A stretch of DNA of 64,000 nucleotides. It comes from Mucilaginibacter pankratovii (GTDB lineage Bacteria; Bacteroidota; Bacteroidia; Sphingobacteriales; Sphingobacteriaceae). The notes beneath the pieces were generated by a model, which did not search any database, was not told the origin of the DNA, and saw nothing but the letters and a program-made list of their open reading frames with translations. Location of the stretch: positions 45,812 to 109,811 of the forward strand of contig NZ_JACWMY010000017.1 of NCBI RefSeq assembly GCF_014773265.1. Reading direction: 5' to 3'. The translations under genes were made by a program, and so were the position numbers. Below are positions 36,753-46,550 of this stretch, in pieces. Position 1 is the first letter of the stretch; each line of letters begins with the position of its first letter.

Positions 36753-39700
36753 ATGGATAAAAATTTACAAAAGAGAGTGAAATACCGAATTTCATTAATT
36801 ATTATGGGCATGTTCCTTTTTTTTGCAGCCCATGCACAAACCTTAAATATCACCGGAAAAGTAACAAGTGCCGGGAGTGGCGAGTCCATGCCGGGAGTAA
36901 ACGTTAGGCTTAAAGGGACAACTATCGGATCCGTAACGGGTATAGATGGTAACTATTCCATAACAGCTGCCCCGGGAAACATACTTGTTTTTAGCTTTTT
37001 AGGTTTCTCCACCCAGGAGGTGAGTGTTAAACAGGCAGGTGCAATAAATGTTAAGCTAAGTTCTACTTCCAGTAATTTAAACGAAGTGGTTGTAACCGGT
37101 TACGCCCGCACAAAACGAAAAGATGTTACCGGTGCAATAAGTTCAATATCGGGGAACGACCTGCGCCAAACCCAACCCACTACTTTCGACCAGGCCCTGC
37201 AGGGCAAGGTTGCCGGCGTTGTGGTCCAGCAGGTATCGGGCCAGCCCGGTGGCGGCGTATCTATCCAAATACGTGGCGTGTCGTCAATAAGCGGCTCCAA
37301 TTCGCCATTGTACGTAATAGATGGTATTATTATTCCACCGGTAGGTGATCCCGGCCGTGGTTCCAATCCATTAAATAGCATCAACCCTGCCGAAATTGAA
37401 TCGATAGATGTATTGAAAGATGCTTCGGCAACAGCCATATACGGTTCGCAGGCAACCAATGGCGTGGTTGTTATCACTACAAAGAGGGGTAAAGCCGGGG
37501 CACCGCAGATAACTTATGATGTCTACTCGGGCTACCAGGAAATAATGAAGCGGCTCCCTACCGTAAACTTGCAACAGTTTGCTACTATAATTAACGCCAG
37601 GGCCGCTGCCTGGGGCTTTGATGCCAGGCCCCAATTTGCCAACCCTCAATACCTGGGCCCCGGCACCGACTGGCAAAAAGAATTATTCCGGAAGGCTCCG
37701 ATGATGAATCACACACTTACGGTAAGCGGCGGGGATGCCCGGACCCAATATTTGCTGTCAACCTCGTATTTTAACCAGCAGGGGATAGCCCTTGGGTCTG
37801 ATTTTAAAAGATACTCGGTACGGCTGAACCTGGACAATAAAACCACCAATTGGCTAAAAATAGGTACGAGCCTTCAATTGGCGCACGTTGATGAAAATGT
37901 AAGTGCGACCGGCAATAGTGTAATTGGCACCGCGCTAAGCATTACCCCTGATGTCCCGGTAACCAACTCTGACGGCTCCTTTGGCGGTGTTACCGACCCC
38001 GCCGGCTATGTAGAGCCAGTTGCCAACCCGGTGGCATTGGCGAAAATTATCAAAGACCAAAAAAAGAGGAACCAGGTATTTGGCAACCTGTATGCCGAAA
38101 TACAATTTACTAACGACCTATCGCTGCGGAACGAGGTATCCGGTAATTTCGATTTTAATACAGCAGACAGGTTTTCGCCAGTCTATTCTTTTGGCAAAGG
38201 CACTCCCAGCCCTAACAGCGGTTCCTCTTCCGCCGGCCAAAATTTTTATATCGTAATACGTAACTTCCTGAATTATAACCATAATTTCGATAAACTTCAT
38301 TTCAATGCATTAGCAGGGCACGAAGCACAGGAGAGCACTTTCCAAAATGTTGGCGCCGCGCGAAGGAATTTTGCTTCAGACAATGTACAGGCGATTAATG
38401 CCGGCGACGCTACCACAGCCACAAACTCGGGCGATAATTCACAATCGAACCCCACAGGCGGCAGTGCGCAGGAATCTTATTTCGGCCGCGCCAATTTCTC
38501 CTGGGACGATAAGTACCTGCTCACCGGCAATATACGTGCCGATGGTTCTTCCAATTTCCCGGGCGGCAGCCGTTGGGTTACTACCTATTCGGGCGGGTTT
38601 GCCTGGAAAATTAATAACGAGTCGTTTTTGAAAGGTGTGAAGAGTATAGACGAACTGAAGCTGAGGGTTGGCTATGGGCTAACCAACAACCAGGGCATAC
38701 CGGGCAATACCTTTGTAACCCAGCTTGCAACGGTTTCAAATGGCTTATCAGGCACAGCGCAGTTCCAGAACAATTTGGCAAACCCTGACGTGAAGTGGGA
38801 AAAAACAAATTATTACAGCGCAGGGCTTGACGGGACGTTCTATAACGGCCGGTTAAGTTTCTCCTTAGACGTTTACGACCGCGAAACACACGGCCTTTTA
38901 CTGCAGGTGCCGCTTCCGGCATACTCCGGTACTGTAGGGGGCTGGGGCCCGGGATCCATGCAAGCGCCTTATGCCAATGTGGGCTCGCTGAGCAACAAAG
39001 GGGTTGACTTCCAAATAAATGCCACCAATATTAGTTCTAAAAATTTCACCTGGAAAACCGGTTTTACTATATCGCGGAATATTAACAAAGTGACCAGTTT
39101 AGGCGCAGGCGGAGACCAGGCCAACTTAAGCCAGAAATCTTATGTAATTAACGATATAATTGAAAAAACAGTGGTGGGCCAGCCCATTGGCGAGTTTTAT
39201 GGCTATGTATTTGATGGGATATTTGCAACGCCAAGTGATTTGCAAAACCATGCCCGGCCTGCCGGTGCAAACGGCGATCCTTACCCGGTTTCTGCAGCGG
39301 GCGGTGGTATCTGGTACGGCGACCGTATGTTCAAGGACTTGAATGGCGATGGCGTTATCGACTCCAGGGACCAGACCTTTTTGGGTTCCCCGATCCCCAA
39401 ATTCCAGTACGGCATCAATAATACATTCAACTACAAAAACTTCGACCTGAATATTTTCTTCAGCGGCAGTTATGGCAACAAAGTGTTCAATCAAATGGCT
39501 ATACAGCAATCTGATCCGGGAAATCATGCCACTTTTTTCACCTCGGTACTAAACTATGCGCAACTGGCTCTGGTAGATCCTGCCGGCTCTGCAACCGATG
39601 TTGCCAATGTATATGTTATTAACCCAAATACAACGGTTGTAGGAGTGAGGAATGATAATACCAACAGCAATAACCGTCCTAATAGCTTGATGATCGAGGA

Positions 39701-39944
39701 TGGTTCATTCCTGCGGTGCAAAAATATCACCTTCGGTTACCGCTTGCCAGAAAGCCTTTTGTCAAAAATATCTGTGCGTTCTTTTAGGGTATATGCCAAT
39801 GTATCCAATGCATTTATAATTACAAAATATAAAGGCATGGATCCTGAAATAGGTTCGTGGAACCCGCTCCAGGCAGGTTGGGACAGCGGTTATTATCCGC
39901 AGCCAAGAGTATTTACCATTGGTGCAAACATAACCTTGAAATAA
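36753..39944 (+). CDS. SusC/RagA-family TonB-dependent receptor of the GH5/GH43/GH51 locus
   Basis: 1063-residue outer-membrane importer. ATG 36753 gives a signal peptide with a positively charged n-region and core IIMGMFLFFAAHAQ. The carboxypeptidase-regulatory-like domain is at about 32-110, the TonB-box-like LNEVVVTGYARTKRKDVTG at about 110-128, and the plug includes ATAIYGSQATNGVVVITTKR near 225-245. The barrel ends FTIGANITLK. It is the first gene of a same-strand series: SusD (25 to 31 bases later), glycan-binding lipoprotein, GH5, GH43 and GH51. The enzymes suggest that the imported fragments are beta-glucan-backbone oligosaccharides with arabinose side chains. Confidence 0.95.
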   Translation: MDKNLQKRVKYRISLIIMGMFLFFAAHAQTLNITGKVTSAGSGESMPGVNVRLKGTTIGSVTGIDGNYSITAAPGNILVFSFLGFSTQEVSVKQAGAINVKLSSTSSNLNEVVVTGYARTKRKDVTGAISSISGNDLRQTQPTTFDQALQGKVAGVVVQQVSGQPGGGVSIQIRGVSSISGSNSPLYVIDGIIIPPVGDPGRGSNPLNSINPAEIESIDVLKDASATAIYGSQATNGVVVITTKRGKAGAPQITYDVYSGYQEIMKRLPTVNLQQFATIINARAAAWGFDARPQFANPQYLGPGTDWQKELFRKAPMMNHTLTVSGGDARTQYLLSTSYFNQQGIALGSDFKRYSVRLNLDNKTTNWLKIGTSLQLAHVDENVSATGNSVIGTALSITPDVPVTNSDGSFGGVTDPAGYVEPVANPVALAKIIKDQKKRNQVFGNLYAEIQFTNDLSLRNEVSGNFDFNTADRFSPVYSFGKGTPSPNSGSSSAGQNFYIVIRNFLNYNHNFDKLHFNALAGHEAQESTFQNVGAARRNFASDNVQAINAGDATTATNSGDNSQSNPTGGSAQESYFGRANFSWDDKYLLTGNIRADGSSNFPGGSRWVTTYSGGFAWKINNESFLKGVKSIDELKLRVGYGLTNNQGIPGNTFVTQLATVSNGLSGTAQFQNNLANPDVKWEKTNYYSAGLDGTFYNGRLSFSLDVYDRETHGLLLQVPLPAYSGTVGGWGPGSMQAPYANVGSLSNKGVDFQINATNISSKNFTWKTGFTISRNINKVTSLGAGGDQANLSQKSYVINDIIEKTVVGQPIGEFYGYVFDGIFATPSDLQNHARPAGANGDPYPVSAAGGGIWYGDRMFKDLNGDGVIDSRDQTFLGSPIPKFQYGINNTFNYKNFDLNIFFSGSYGNKVFNQMAIQQSDPGNHATFFTSVLNYAQLALVDPAGSATDVANVYVINPNTTVVGVRNDNTNSNNRPNSLMIEDGSFLRCKNITFGYRLPESLLSKISVRSFRVYANVSNAFIITKYKGMDPEIGSWNPLQAGWDSGYYPQPRVFTIGANITLK

Positions 39945-39975
39945 TAAAACGATCACCGATTAAAAATATATGTTT

Positions 39976-41565
39976 ATGAAATCAATTCACAAAATTTTCA
40001 TCATCCTGCTATGCACGGCAGCAGTGGCGGGATGTAAAAAGAGTTTTTTGGACCGCCCGTCCAATTCGCAGATAAGTTCTACTAATTTCTACAAAACCAG
40101 GTCCGATTTACGGTTGGCTACGGCAAGCCTTTACGGCGGTGCGCTGTGGTTTCAATGGAGCAATGGCGCCCTGATACCGCTTGGCGACGTATTGAGCGGC
40201 ACCGGCAGCTTTCAGTATAGTAACGATTTGGTACAGCTTTTTACACGCACCATTACCGCGCAAAATGGCCTTGTAACAAATGGCTGGGTTGGGCTGTACA
40301 ATGTTATAGGGCAATGTAATGGCGTTATCAATGCCATAGAGAAACAGGCGGACCCATCCATTTCTACAGCAGACAAAAATGAGGCCATAGGCGAGGCAAA
40401 ATTTATCCGTGCCATAGCTTATTACCATTTGGCGGTATATTGGGGCGCAGTGCCAATTATAGAAGACAACAGCAAACTGATCAAAGATCCGCTGCTTCCG
40501 CGTAATATTATTACAGACGTTTATAAATTCGCTGTCAACGACCTTACATACGCATCGCAATACCTTCCCAAAACAGATGAAAAAGGCCGGGTAACTACCT
40601 GGTCGGCGCAGGGGATGCTGGGCAAAGTATATTTAACAATGGCGGGCGTAGGCAAAAGCGGCAGCCGCGACCAGGCTTTGCTCGACAGTGCTAAAAAGTA
40701 TGCGGGCAACGTGTGCAAAAATAGCGGGTTGTCGTTGCTCCCTAACTATGCCGATCTTTTTAAGGCGCAAAACAACGATAACCAGGAATCATTATTTTCC
40801 ATTCAATGGGCCGCGGGCGTAGGTTATGGAAATGGCAATACTATACAAACTTATTTTTCGCCATCAAGCGCTATCCTCCCTCAAAAACAAGGCGGATGGC
40901 AAGCCTTGCAGCCAACATATGATCTATACCGGATGTATTCGGCTAAGGATACGGTAAGGCGCAAAGCCACTATTATGCTCAACGGGGATCTTTACCCCGA
41001 ATTGGACCAGGCCAACGGTGGTTTTAAGGCGACAGGTTCGGGCCTGAAAAAACATATTATTGGTAACGAAAAAGACAACAATTCGCCAACAATGGATATA
41101 TGGTCATCCATCGAGCATAATGCAATTCTTAGATTGTCTGATGTGTATTTGGTATATGCCGAAGCTATTTTGGGCAATAATTCGAGTACGAGCGATGGCG
41201 AAGCGCTGCTTTATTTTAATAAAGTGCGGGCAAGGGCCGGTGTGGATATTGCGACTGCGATAACCCCCGCTTCGATGCGTACGGAGAGAAGGGTTGAACT
41301 TGCTTTTGAAGGGCAATACTGGATAGACCTGGTTAGGTATTCTTATTACGACCCGAGCAATGCGGTGAAGTTCCTTAATGACCAGGATGCCACGCATGGC
41401 CGGATTTCGTTTACTTATGACCCGGCAACTAAAATAGCTACAAGGGATACTATTGCCCCGCCATCTACGCTTCCGGCAACTATCAATTCATTTACGTTGC
41501 CGATCCCTGCATCTGAGATTACCAGCGACCCTAAGTTGGCTCAGCCACCGGTACCATATTATTAA
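39976..41565 (+). CDS. SusD/RagB-family lipoprotein of the GH5/GH43/GH51 locus
   Basis: 529-residue surface glycan-binding lipoprotein. ATG 39976 is preferred over 39970, two codons earlier, because MKSIHKIF is the typical n-region; the lipobox is VAGC followed by KKSFLDRPS. Family helices include AKFIRAIAYYHLAVYWGAVPI and LRLSDVYLVYAEAILG, and the tail PIPASEITSDPKLAQPPVPY is a variant of the usual ending. It is 25 bases before the start of the glycan-binding lipoprotein at 41591, so translation is probably coupled in one operon. Confidence 0.94.
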   Translation: MKSIHKIFIILLCTAAVAGCKKSFLDRPSNSQISSTNFYKTRSDLRLATASLYGGALWFQWSNGALIPLGDVLSGTGSFQYSNDLVQLFTRTITAQNGLVTNGWVGLYNVIGQCNGVINAIEKQADPSISTADKNEAIGEAKFIRAIAYYHLAVYWGAVPIIEDNSKLIKDPLLPRNIITDVYKFAVNDLTYASQYLPKTDEKGRVTTWSAQGMLGKVYLTMAGVGKSGSRDQALLDSAKKYAGNVCKNSGLSLLPNYADLFKAQNNDNQESLFSIQWAAGVGYGNGNTIQTYFSPSSAILPQKQGGWQALQPTYDLYRMYSAKDTVRRKATIMLNGDLYPELDQANGGFKATGSGLKKHIIGNEKDNNSPTMDIWSSIEHNAILRLSDVYLVYAEAILGNNSSTSDGEALLYFNKVRARAGVDIATAITPASMRTERRVELAFEGQYWIDLVRYSYYDPSNAVKFLNDQDATHGRISFTYDPATKIATRDTIAPPSTLPATINSFTLPIPASEITSDPKLAQPPVPYY

Positions 41566-41590
41566 TCAAAAAAAACTTAAATATATTGTT

Positions 41591-43087
41591 ATGAAAAATA
41601 AATCATATTTACAATTATGTTATTTGCCGCTTCTCCTGCTGCTGGTGGCTTTCCTGCCGGCTTGTAAAAAAGATGCTGCAACCAACAGCGCCCCGCCTGC
41701 TATTGCAAGCATCAAAAGCTATGTAGCCTCGCCAAACGACACGGTTTTAAATAGTGCTGTGGCAAAAGGCCAATGGGTGGTAATAACCGGGCAGAATTTG
41801 CAAAATGCAACTAAAATAAATTTTGATGGGGTACCGGCCTCGTTCAATTCCGCATTATTTGCGCCTAACAGCGCCGTGGTGCAAATCCCTAACATAGACT
41901 TTGCAAAAATTGATACCGCCAAACTTTATACAGTAGAATATGCTACGGCAGCAGGCACAACAACGTTCGCGTTTAAATTAGGCCCGGCGGCACCAACTCT
42001 TAGTGCCATATCCGATGTGTTTGCTGCGCCCGGCGATTCGGTTTACCTGTATGGTAGCAATTTAGTACTGGTTCAACAGTTGTCATACGGCGGAACCAAA
42101 ATTCCAAAATTCAACTCGAATGCCAATGGTACCGCTCTTGGTTTCCTGATGCCGGCAACAACATCCGACAAGTTTATCGTAGTGACTACTAAAGGTGGTA
42201 CTGCCCGGGATACCATAAATGCAAAGCCGATCATTGCCGCCATTTCCAACGGTAATCCCGACGTTGGTGATTCGGTTTATGTTTATGGTGCTTACCTTAA
42301 AACGGTCCAGTCAATTTCTTTTGGCGGTGCTACTATTACAAATTTCACAGAAGGCCCACGTGGCGCTTATGTTAAGTTTCTGGCTCCAGGTAAGTACAGC
42401 TACGCTAGTGGACCAGTGGCCATTGTTACCAGTTATGGAACGATTTCTACTGCTTACAAAGTAAATACTCAAAATGGCGTTACTGACGGTCTTTTAGCAA
42501 ATTTTGAGTGGGGTGATAATTTTGGTTATGCCTGGTATGGAGATGAAAAATTTGCTTTCGGCCCTATGGCCGATTTTAATGGTTCGATGGGAACAAATAA
42601 TACGATGTATATCTATTTTGATTCTCCAGCTTTAGCTGGCGGTGCAAGTGCGTACGCCCCATTGGGTAATTCTAATACGGGTAATCACTGGGTACCTGCG
42701 GCAAATATTACAGATCCTCCTTCACAATGGGCCCTTCAATTTGAAATAAGTGTGGCCCGCCCATGGAATGGAGGTACGCTTTATATCAGAACTGAATTTG
42801 CAGGTGATAGTTATGTTGCGCGTTATGAGCCATGGAAAATTCCTGGTACAAATAATACCAAAGCTTTTATAACGAAAGGTTGGCAAACCGTAACTATTCC
42901 TTTATCTGAGTTCAGATCAAAAGTTAACGAATTAGGGGATGGTGAATCAGTTACTAAATTAAACCAATTATTAGGGCCTACTGGTGCGAATAGTTATAAT
43001 ATGACCCTTAAAAATTTTGGTAGTTCGCCAACTGCAACTGGTTGTTATGCCGCTATTGACAATATTAGGTGTGTGAAAATCAAATAG
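41591..43087 (+). CDS. Surface glycan-binding lipoprotein with TIG repeats (SGBP-B-like)
   Basis: 498-residue lipoprotein at the SusE/F position. The open frame reaches back to 41453 inside SusD, but ATG 41591 gives a proper signal: MKNKSYLQLCYLPLLLLLVA with lipobox FLPAC followed by KKD. Residues about 30-290 hold three IPT/TIG-like Ig domains (WVVITGQNLQNATKINFDG; DSVYLYGSNLVLVQQLSYGG; DSVYVYGAYLKTVQSISFGG). Residues about 295-498 form a C-terminal domain (FEWGDNFGYAWYGDEKF, WALQFEISVARPWNGGTLYI) resembling the xyloglucan-binding domain of SGBP-B. It has no catalytic function: it holds glycan at the surface for the GH5 enzyme. Codon use changes in the C-terminal domain: Asn becomes mostly AAT and I find no AGC Ser codon there. 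Confidence 0.88.
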   Translation: MKNKSYLQLCYLPLLLLLVAFLPACKKDAATNSAPPAIASIKSYVASPNDTVLNSAVAKGQWVVITGQNLQNATKINFDGVPASFNSALFAPNSAVVQIPNIDFAKIDTAKLYTVEYATAAGTTTFAFKLGPAAPTLSAISDVFAAPGDSVYLYGSNLVLVQQLSYGGTKIPKFNSNANGTALGFLMPATTSDKFIVVTTKGGTARDTINAKPIIAAISNGNPDVGDSVYVYGAYLKTVQSISFGGATITNFTEGPRGAYVKFLAPGKYSYASGPVAIVTSYGTISTAYKVNTQNGVTDGLLANFEWGDNFGYAWYGDEKFAFGPMADFNGSMGTNNTMYIYFDSPALAGGASAYAPLGNSNTGNHWVPAANITDPPSQWALQFEISVARPWNGGTLYIRTEFAGDSYVARYEPWKIPGTNNTKAFITKGWQTVTIPLSEFRSKVNELGDGESVTKLNQLLGPTGANSYNMTLKNFGSSPTATGCYAAIDNIRCVKIK

Positions 43088-43092
43088 CCTAC

Positions 43093-43127
43093 AGCCCCGC
43101 GGCAGCATATCGTTGCGGGGCTTTTTT
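43093..43127 (+). terminator. Hairpin terminator or attenuator between SGBP and GH5
   Basis: Stem AGCCCCGC (43093-43100) with GCGGGGCT (43115-43122), 14-base loop, then TTTTTT. It begins five bases after the SGBP stop and ends 24 bases before the GH5 start. Because the enzymes continue on the same strand, it may lower, not abolish, downstream expression. Confidence 0.8.
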
Positions 43128-43150
43128 AACTCATTAAAAATTAAGACAAA

Positions 43151-44623
43151 ATGAACATCAAGTATTCTTTTAAAATATTGATACCTCTTATTACAGTTAT
43201 ATTTTTTCTCTCCTGTAAAAAGACAAAAAACGCAGCCCCGGAACTAACGGTTACCCAATCTGCCATCGCATTTACGCCCGAAGGCGGAACACAAGATTTA
43301 TCTTTTACCTGCAGTAGCGATTGGACCATCAGCAACCCTGTTTATTCGTGGTTGCAATTAAGCACAGCATCAGGTAACAGCGGCAGCGCTGTTATTCAAG
43401 TAACAACCTTGTCAGAAAACACTACCGGGGCAACCCGTTCCGGTACTTTATACATAAGTGCGTCCAACGGCCAGGCCCGGAGGGTGAAGGTTACCCAGGC
43501 CCCAACCATATACAAAAGTTATAATACATCGCCTATAGCGCCGGATATGACCGGAATGGCCAGTAATGCCGTGCAACTGGCGGCAAAAATGCGTACGGGG
43601 ATGGGAATAAATATTGGCAATACCATGGAATCGCCAAACGAAGCCGACTGGGTGAATAGCAAAGTTACCGAATCGTATATAAAATTTATAAAAAGTTTAG
43701 GTTTCAATTCCGTACGGCTTCCTTGTAACTGGGTTTGGAGCCATTTAAGCAACCGTAGCAAGGCAACAATTGACCCTGCATGGCTTGCACGGGTGAAACA
43801 AGTGGTTGGATGGTGTGTGGCTAATGATGTGTATGTAATACTGAATGCCCATGGTGATAGTGGCTGGCTGGAAAATAACGTCAATGCCATAAAGCAAGAT
43901 TCCGTTAACGCAATGCAAAAAGCAATTTGGGAGCAAATTGCTACAACCATGCGCGATTTTGATGAGCACCTTTTATTTGCCGGTGCGAATGAACCTGCAG
44001 TTAATAATGCCGCGGAGATGGCCATACTTAATGGTTATCACGAAACATTCATCAAGGCGGTTCGCTCTACCGGTGGCAGGAACAGTAACCGGGTGCTGGT
44101 TGTGCAGGGGCCCAGCACTGATAGCTATAAAACATCTGACCTGATGACTACTCTTCCTCATGACCCGGTACCTAACCGTATGATGCTTGAGGTACATAGC
44201 TACTCGCCTTCTACATTTAATCTTTTAATCGATGGAGACGCAACTTGGGGCAGGATGGCTTTTTACTGGGGGAAAGGGAATCATTCTACTATTGAGCCGG
44301 ATCGCAACGCCACCTTTGGAGAAGAGGATGCACTGATTGCTGAATACGGAAAGATGAAAAAGTTTGTTGATCAAGGTATCCCTGTAATACTGGGTGAATA
44401 TGCATCCTGGAGGCGGACTGCCGCCAACGTCGGCAAGCCTCTTCCTTTGGATCTGGCTATGCACAACAAGTCTGTAGATTACTGGGCAACGTTTGCCACC
44501 AAAACTATGAGAGCGAATGGCCTTATGCCATTCTGGTGGGAGATAGGTTTTACTTTAGACAGAAAAAATAATGTGATAAAGGATCAGGCTTTGTATGATG
44601 CCATTAAGGAAGGATATAAGTAA
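43151..44623 (+). CDS. BACON-domain GH5 endo-beta-glucanase (GH5_4-like)
   Basis: 490-residue surface lipoprotein (lipobox FLSC followed by KKTK). Residues about 30-118 are a BACON domain (ITQ-type Ig fold: TPEGGTQDLSFTCSSDWTIS, then RRVKVTQAP). The GH5 barrel follows from about 140: MGINIGNTMES, GFNSVRLPCNW, YVILNAHGDSGWL. The acid/base Glu lies in FAGANEPAV (about 281) and the nucleophile Glu in VILGEYASW (about 416). The pattern is that of subfamily 4, whose members cleave xyloglucan, mixed-linkage glucan or cellulose; the BACON-GH5_4 architecture is known from the Bacteroides ovatus xyloglucanase. It is expected to cut the polysaccharide at the cell surface before SusC/SusD import. Confidence 0.92.
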   Translation: MNIKYSFKILIPLITVIFFLSCKKTKNAAPELTVTQSAIAFTPEGGTQDLSFTCSSDWTISNPVYSWLQLSTASGNSGSAVIQVTTLSENTTGATRSGTLYISASNGQARRVKVTQAPTIYKSYNTSPIAPDMTGMASNAVQLAAKMRTGMGINIGNTMESPNEADWVNSKVTESYIKFIKSLGFNSVRLPCNWVWSHLSNRSKATIDPAWLARVKQVVGWCVANDVYVILNAHGDSGWLENNVNAIKQDSVNAMQKAIWEQIATTMRDFDEHLLFAGANEPAVNNAAEMAILNGYHETFIKAVRSTGGRNSNRVLVVQGPSTDSYKTSDLMTTLPHDPVPNRMMLEVHSYSPSTFNLLIDGDATWGRMAFYWGKGNHSTIEPDRNATFGEEDALIAEYGKMKKFVDQGIPVILGEYASWRRTAANVGKPLPLDLAMHNKSVDYWATFATKTMRANGLMPFWWEIGFTLDRKNNVIKDQALYDAIKEGYK

Positions 44624-44792
44624 AAAGTATAGTGTGAATTATTGCGTAAGGTTATTTTCCTTCCCTGAGATTGGTTAAGCGTTCGCCAGTTCCCGGGGAA
44701 GGTTAACCTCTTGTTACTTAGCTTAAAGCATAATTAATCAATTGAAATTAACCCTTAACGAGTATTCGTTTTTTAGGTAAAGTAAAAAAAGC

Positions 44793-46328
44793 ATGTTCAG
44801 AAAAAAAGTGTTGTTAAGCACGGTCCTTGCTATCTCTTTTTTGGGATATAAAAAAGATGTAGAAGCTCAGACTAATGCGGATAACCTGAAAGTGGTTAAT
44901 GAAAAGCTGGAAGAAAAATTTGCAAAAGTTTCGCCGAAACTTCTTACCAATAATGCGAATCCTTTATTAGATTTTATGTTTACTGCCGACCCGACGGCTG
45001 TAGAATACAATGGAAGAGTTTATGTGTATGCCACCAATGATCATGAACAGTATGAGCATGTAGGAAAGGATGGGAAAAATTCATACGAGCGTATCCGTTC
45101 ACTGGTCATGATGTCTTCCGATGATATGGTCAACTGGACTTATCATGGCCTCATAAATACAGCAAGGCTGGCTCCATGGAGTCAGAATTCCTGGGCACCT
45201 TCCATTACAGCCAGACTGGAAGCAGACGGTAAGACGCGCTTTTATTTGTATTACTCCAATGGCGGTGGTGGCTCAGCCATGCTTACTTCCACTTCTCCCG
45301 TTGGCCCCTGGAAAGACCCATTGGGAAAGAACATAGTGGACCGTACTGTCCCCGGTGTGGATGTCGATGCTCCATTTGATCCCGGAGTTGTGATTGACGA
45401 CCAGGGTACAGGCTGGCTGAGTTTTGGAGCCGGAACGCCTAAAACAAAATATATGCCGGATAATGCCCTAATCGTCAAATTAGGAGCAGATATGATCAGT
45501 TTAGCCAGCAACATTTCTAAGATACCTGCTCCTTATTTTAATGAGGCCAGCGACCTTAACTTTATTAATGGAACCTGGGTTTATAGCTATTGTACGAATT
45601 GGGATGAACGCACTGTATGGCCCTACAGCAATATTGCTAAACCAACCGTATGCAACATATCTTATATGACGAGTAAAACACCCTTAGATAAGGATAGTTG
45701 GAAATATCGCGATAATTACTTTAAGAATACCGGCGACGTTAACGTGGGGCCTTTTACAAACAATCACAGTCACTTTTTCAAGTTTAAAGGGGAATATTAT
45801 CTTGCTTACCATGCCATGTATCTACAGGATTACTTTGGCACTAAGGGTGGTTTTCGTAATGTGGGTATCGAGCCAATGCAGGTGGATGAAGCAAATGATG
45901 TGACTATCCCCATGGTCAATGCAACTTTTAAAGGCCCGTCACAAGTTAACCTATTAAATCCATTCGTTCTTCAGCAAGCAGAAACCACTGCAGGCACCTC
46001 GGGGCATGTTCAGTTCGAAGATGGTGGTAGCGTGGGTAATATGGTTGCCAAAGGAACGATAGATAAACAATGCCTCATGGTTCGGGGAGCTGATTTTAGC
46101 AAACAGATCCCTACAAAATTCGAAGCCCGGGTGAAAGGAAAGGGTAGAATTGATGTTTATGTAAATAATCTTAAAGGCCCGGCTCTTGTTTCCCTTATAT
46201 GTGATGTGAAGGACTGGACTACACTCTCAAAGCAAATAGCACTGAACATACCTAAAGGAGTAGGGAATATCTATTTTGTATTTAATGGAGAGGGGTTTTT
46301 GTTTGATGAATGGAAATTCATTTATTAA
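44793..46328 (+). CDS. GH43-family arabinofuranosidase/xylosidase with C-terminal carbohydrate-binding domain
   Basis: 511-residue exported enzyme. The five-bladed GH43 propeller occupies about 45-375 and a beta-sandwich of CBM6 type about 385-511. Catalytic acids are visible: base Asp in MFTADPTA (about 66), pKa-modulating Asp in DVDAPFDPG (about 195), and acid Glu in YFNEASDLNF (about 251). The family removes arabinofuranose or xylose from plant polysaccharides. The N-terminus is odd: ISFLGYKKDVEAQ looks like a lipobox in which Cys is replaced by Tyr, so the protein is predicted to be released by signal peptidase I at VEA-Q. It starts 169 bases after GH5. Codon use is more AT-rich than in the SusC genes. 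Confidence 0.9.
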   Translation: MFRKKVLLSTVLAISFLGYKKDVEAQTNADNLKVVNEKLEEKFAKVSPKLLTNNANPLLDFMFTADPTAVEYNGRVYVYATNDHEQYEHVGKDGKNSYERIRSLVMMSSDDMVNWTYHGLINTARLAPWSQNSWAPSITARLEADGKTRFYLYYSNGGGGSAMLTSTSPVGPWKDPLGKNIVDRTVPGVDVDAPFDPGVVIDDQGTGWLSFGAGTPKTKYMPDNALIVKLGADMISLASNISKIPAPYFNEASDLNFINGTWVYSYCTNWDERTVWPYSNIAKPTVCNISYMTSKTPLDKDSWKYRDNYFKNTGDVNVGPFTNNHSHFFKFKGEYYLAYHAMYLQDYFGTKGGFRNVGIEPMQVDEANDVTIPMVNATFKGPSQVNLLNPFVLQQAETTAGTSGHVQFEDGGSVGNMVAKGTIDKQCLMVRGADFSKQIPTKFEARVKGKGRIDVYVNNLKGPALVSLICDVKDWTTLSKQIALNIPKGVGNIYFVFNGEGFLFDEWKFIY

Positions 46329-46471
46329 TTCCGGCTGCCGGTTTATTGATGCCGTTTATAAGTAGATGTTCGATCAAAACGGGCAGGCTTTATAAATACC
46401 CTGAGTTTTACGACAAAAAGATCAGAAGGTTGAAAATTAAATAAGAGGGAGTTTTAGTTGAATATAAGTGG

Positions 46472-46512
46472 ATGCCAGGGGCCTTTACCGAGAGGGCCGG
46501 GCATTTTTTTTA
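46472..46512 (+). terminator. Hairpin terminator after GH43
   Basis: ATGCC (46472-46476) pairs with GGCAT, inside which GGCC pairs with GGCC, followed by eight or more T. It lies about 145 bases downstream of the GH43 stop, beyond a stretch that may be degenerate coding DNA. Confidence 0.6.
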
Positions 46513-46550
46513 ACTGTAACGGCAAATGATACCTGGTTAAAAAAAAGAAT

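Noticed and set aside
41453..41590. Extension of the glycan-binding lipoprotein into the SusD gene
   Set aside because: It overlaps SusD coding sequence in another frame, and ATG 41591 begins a perfect lipoprotein signal.
46349..46444. A 31-codon frame (ends YKYPEFYDKKIRRLKIK) after GH43
   Set aside because: It reads like the tail of a protein but is too short to assign; mentioned only with the GH3 remnant.
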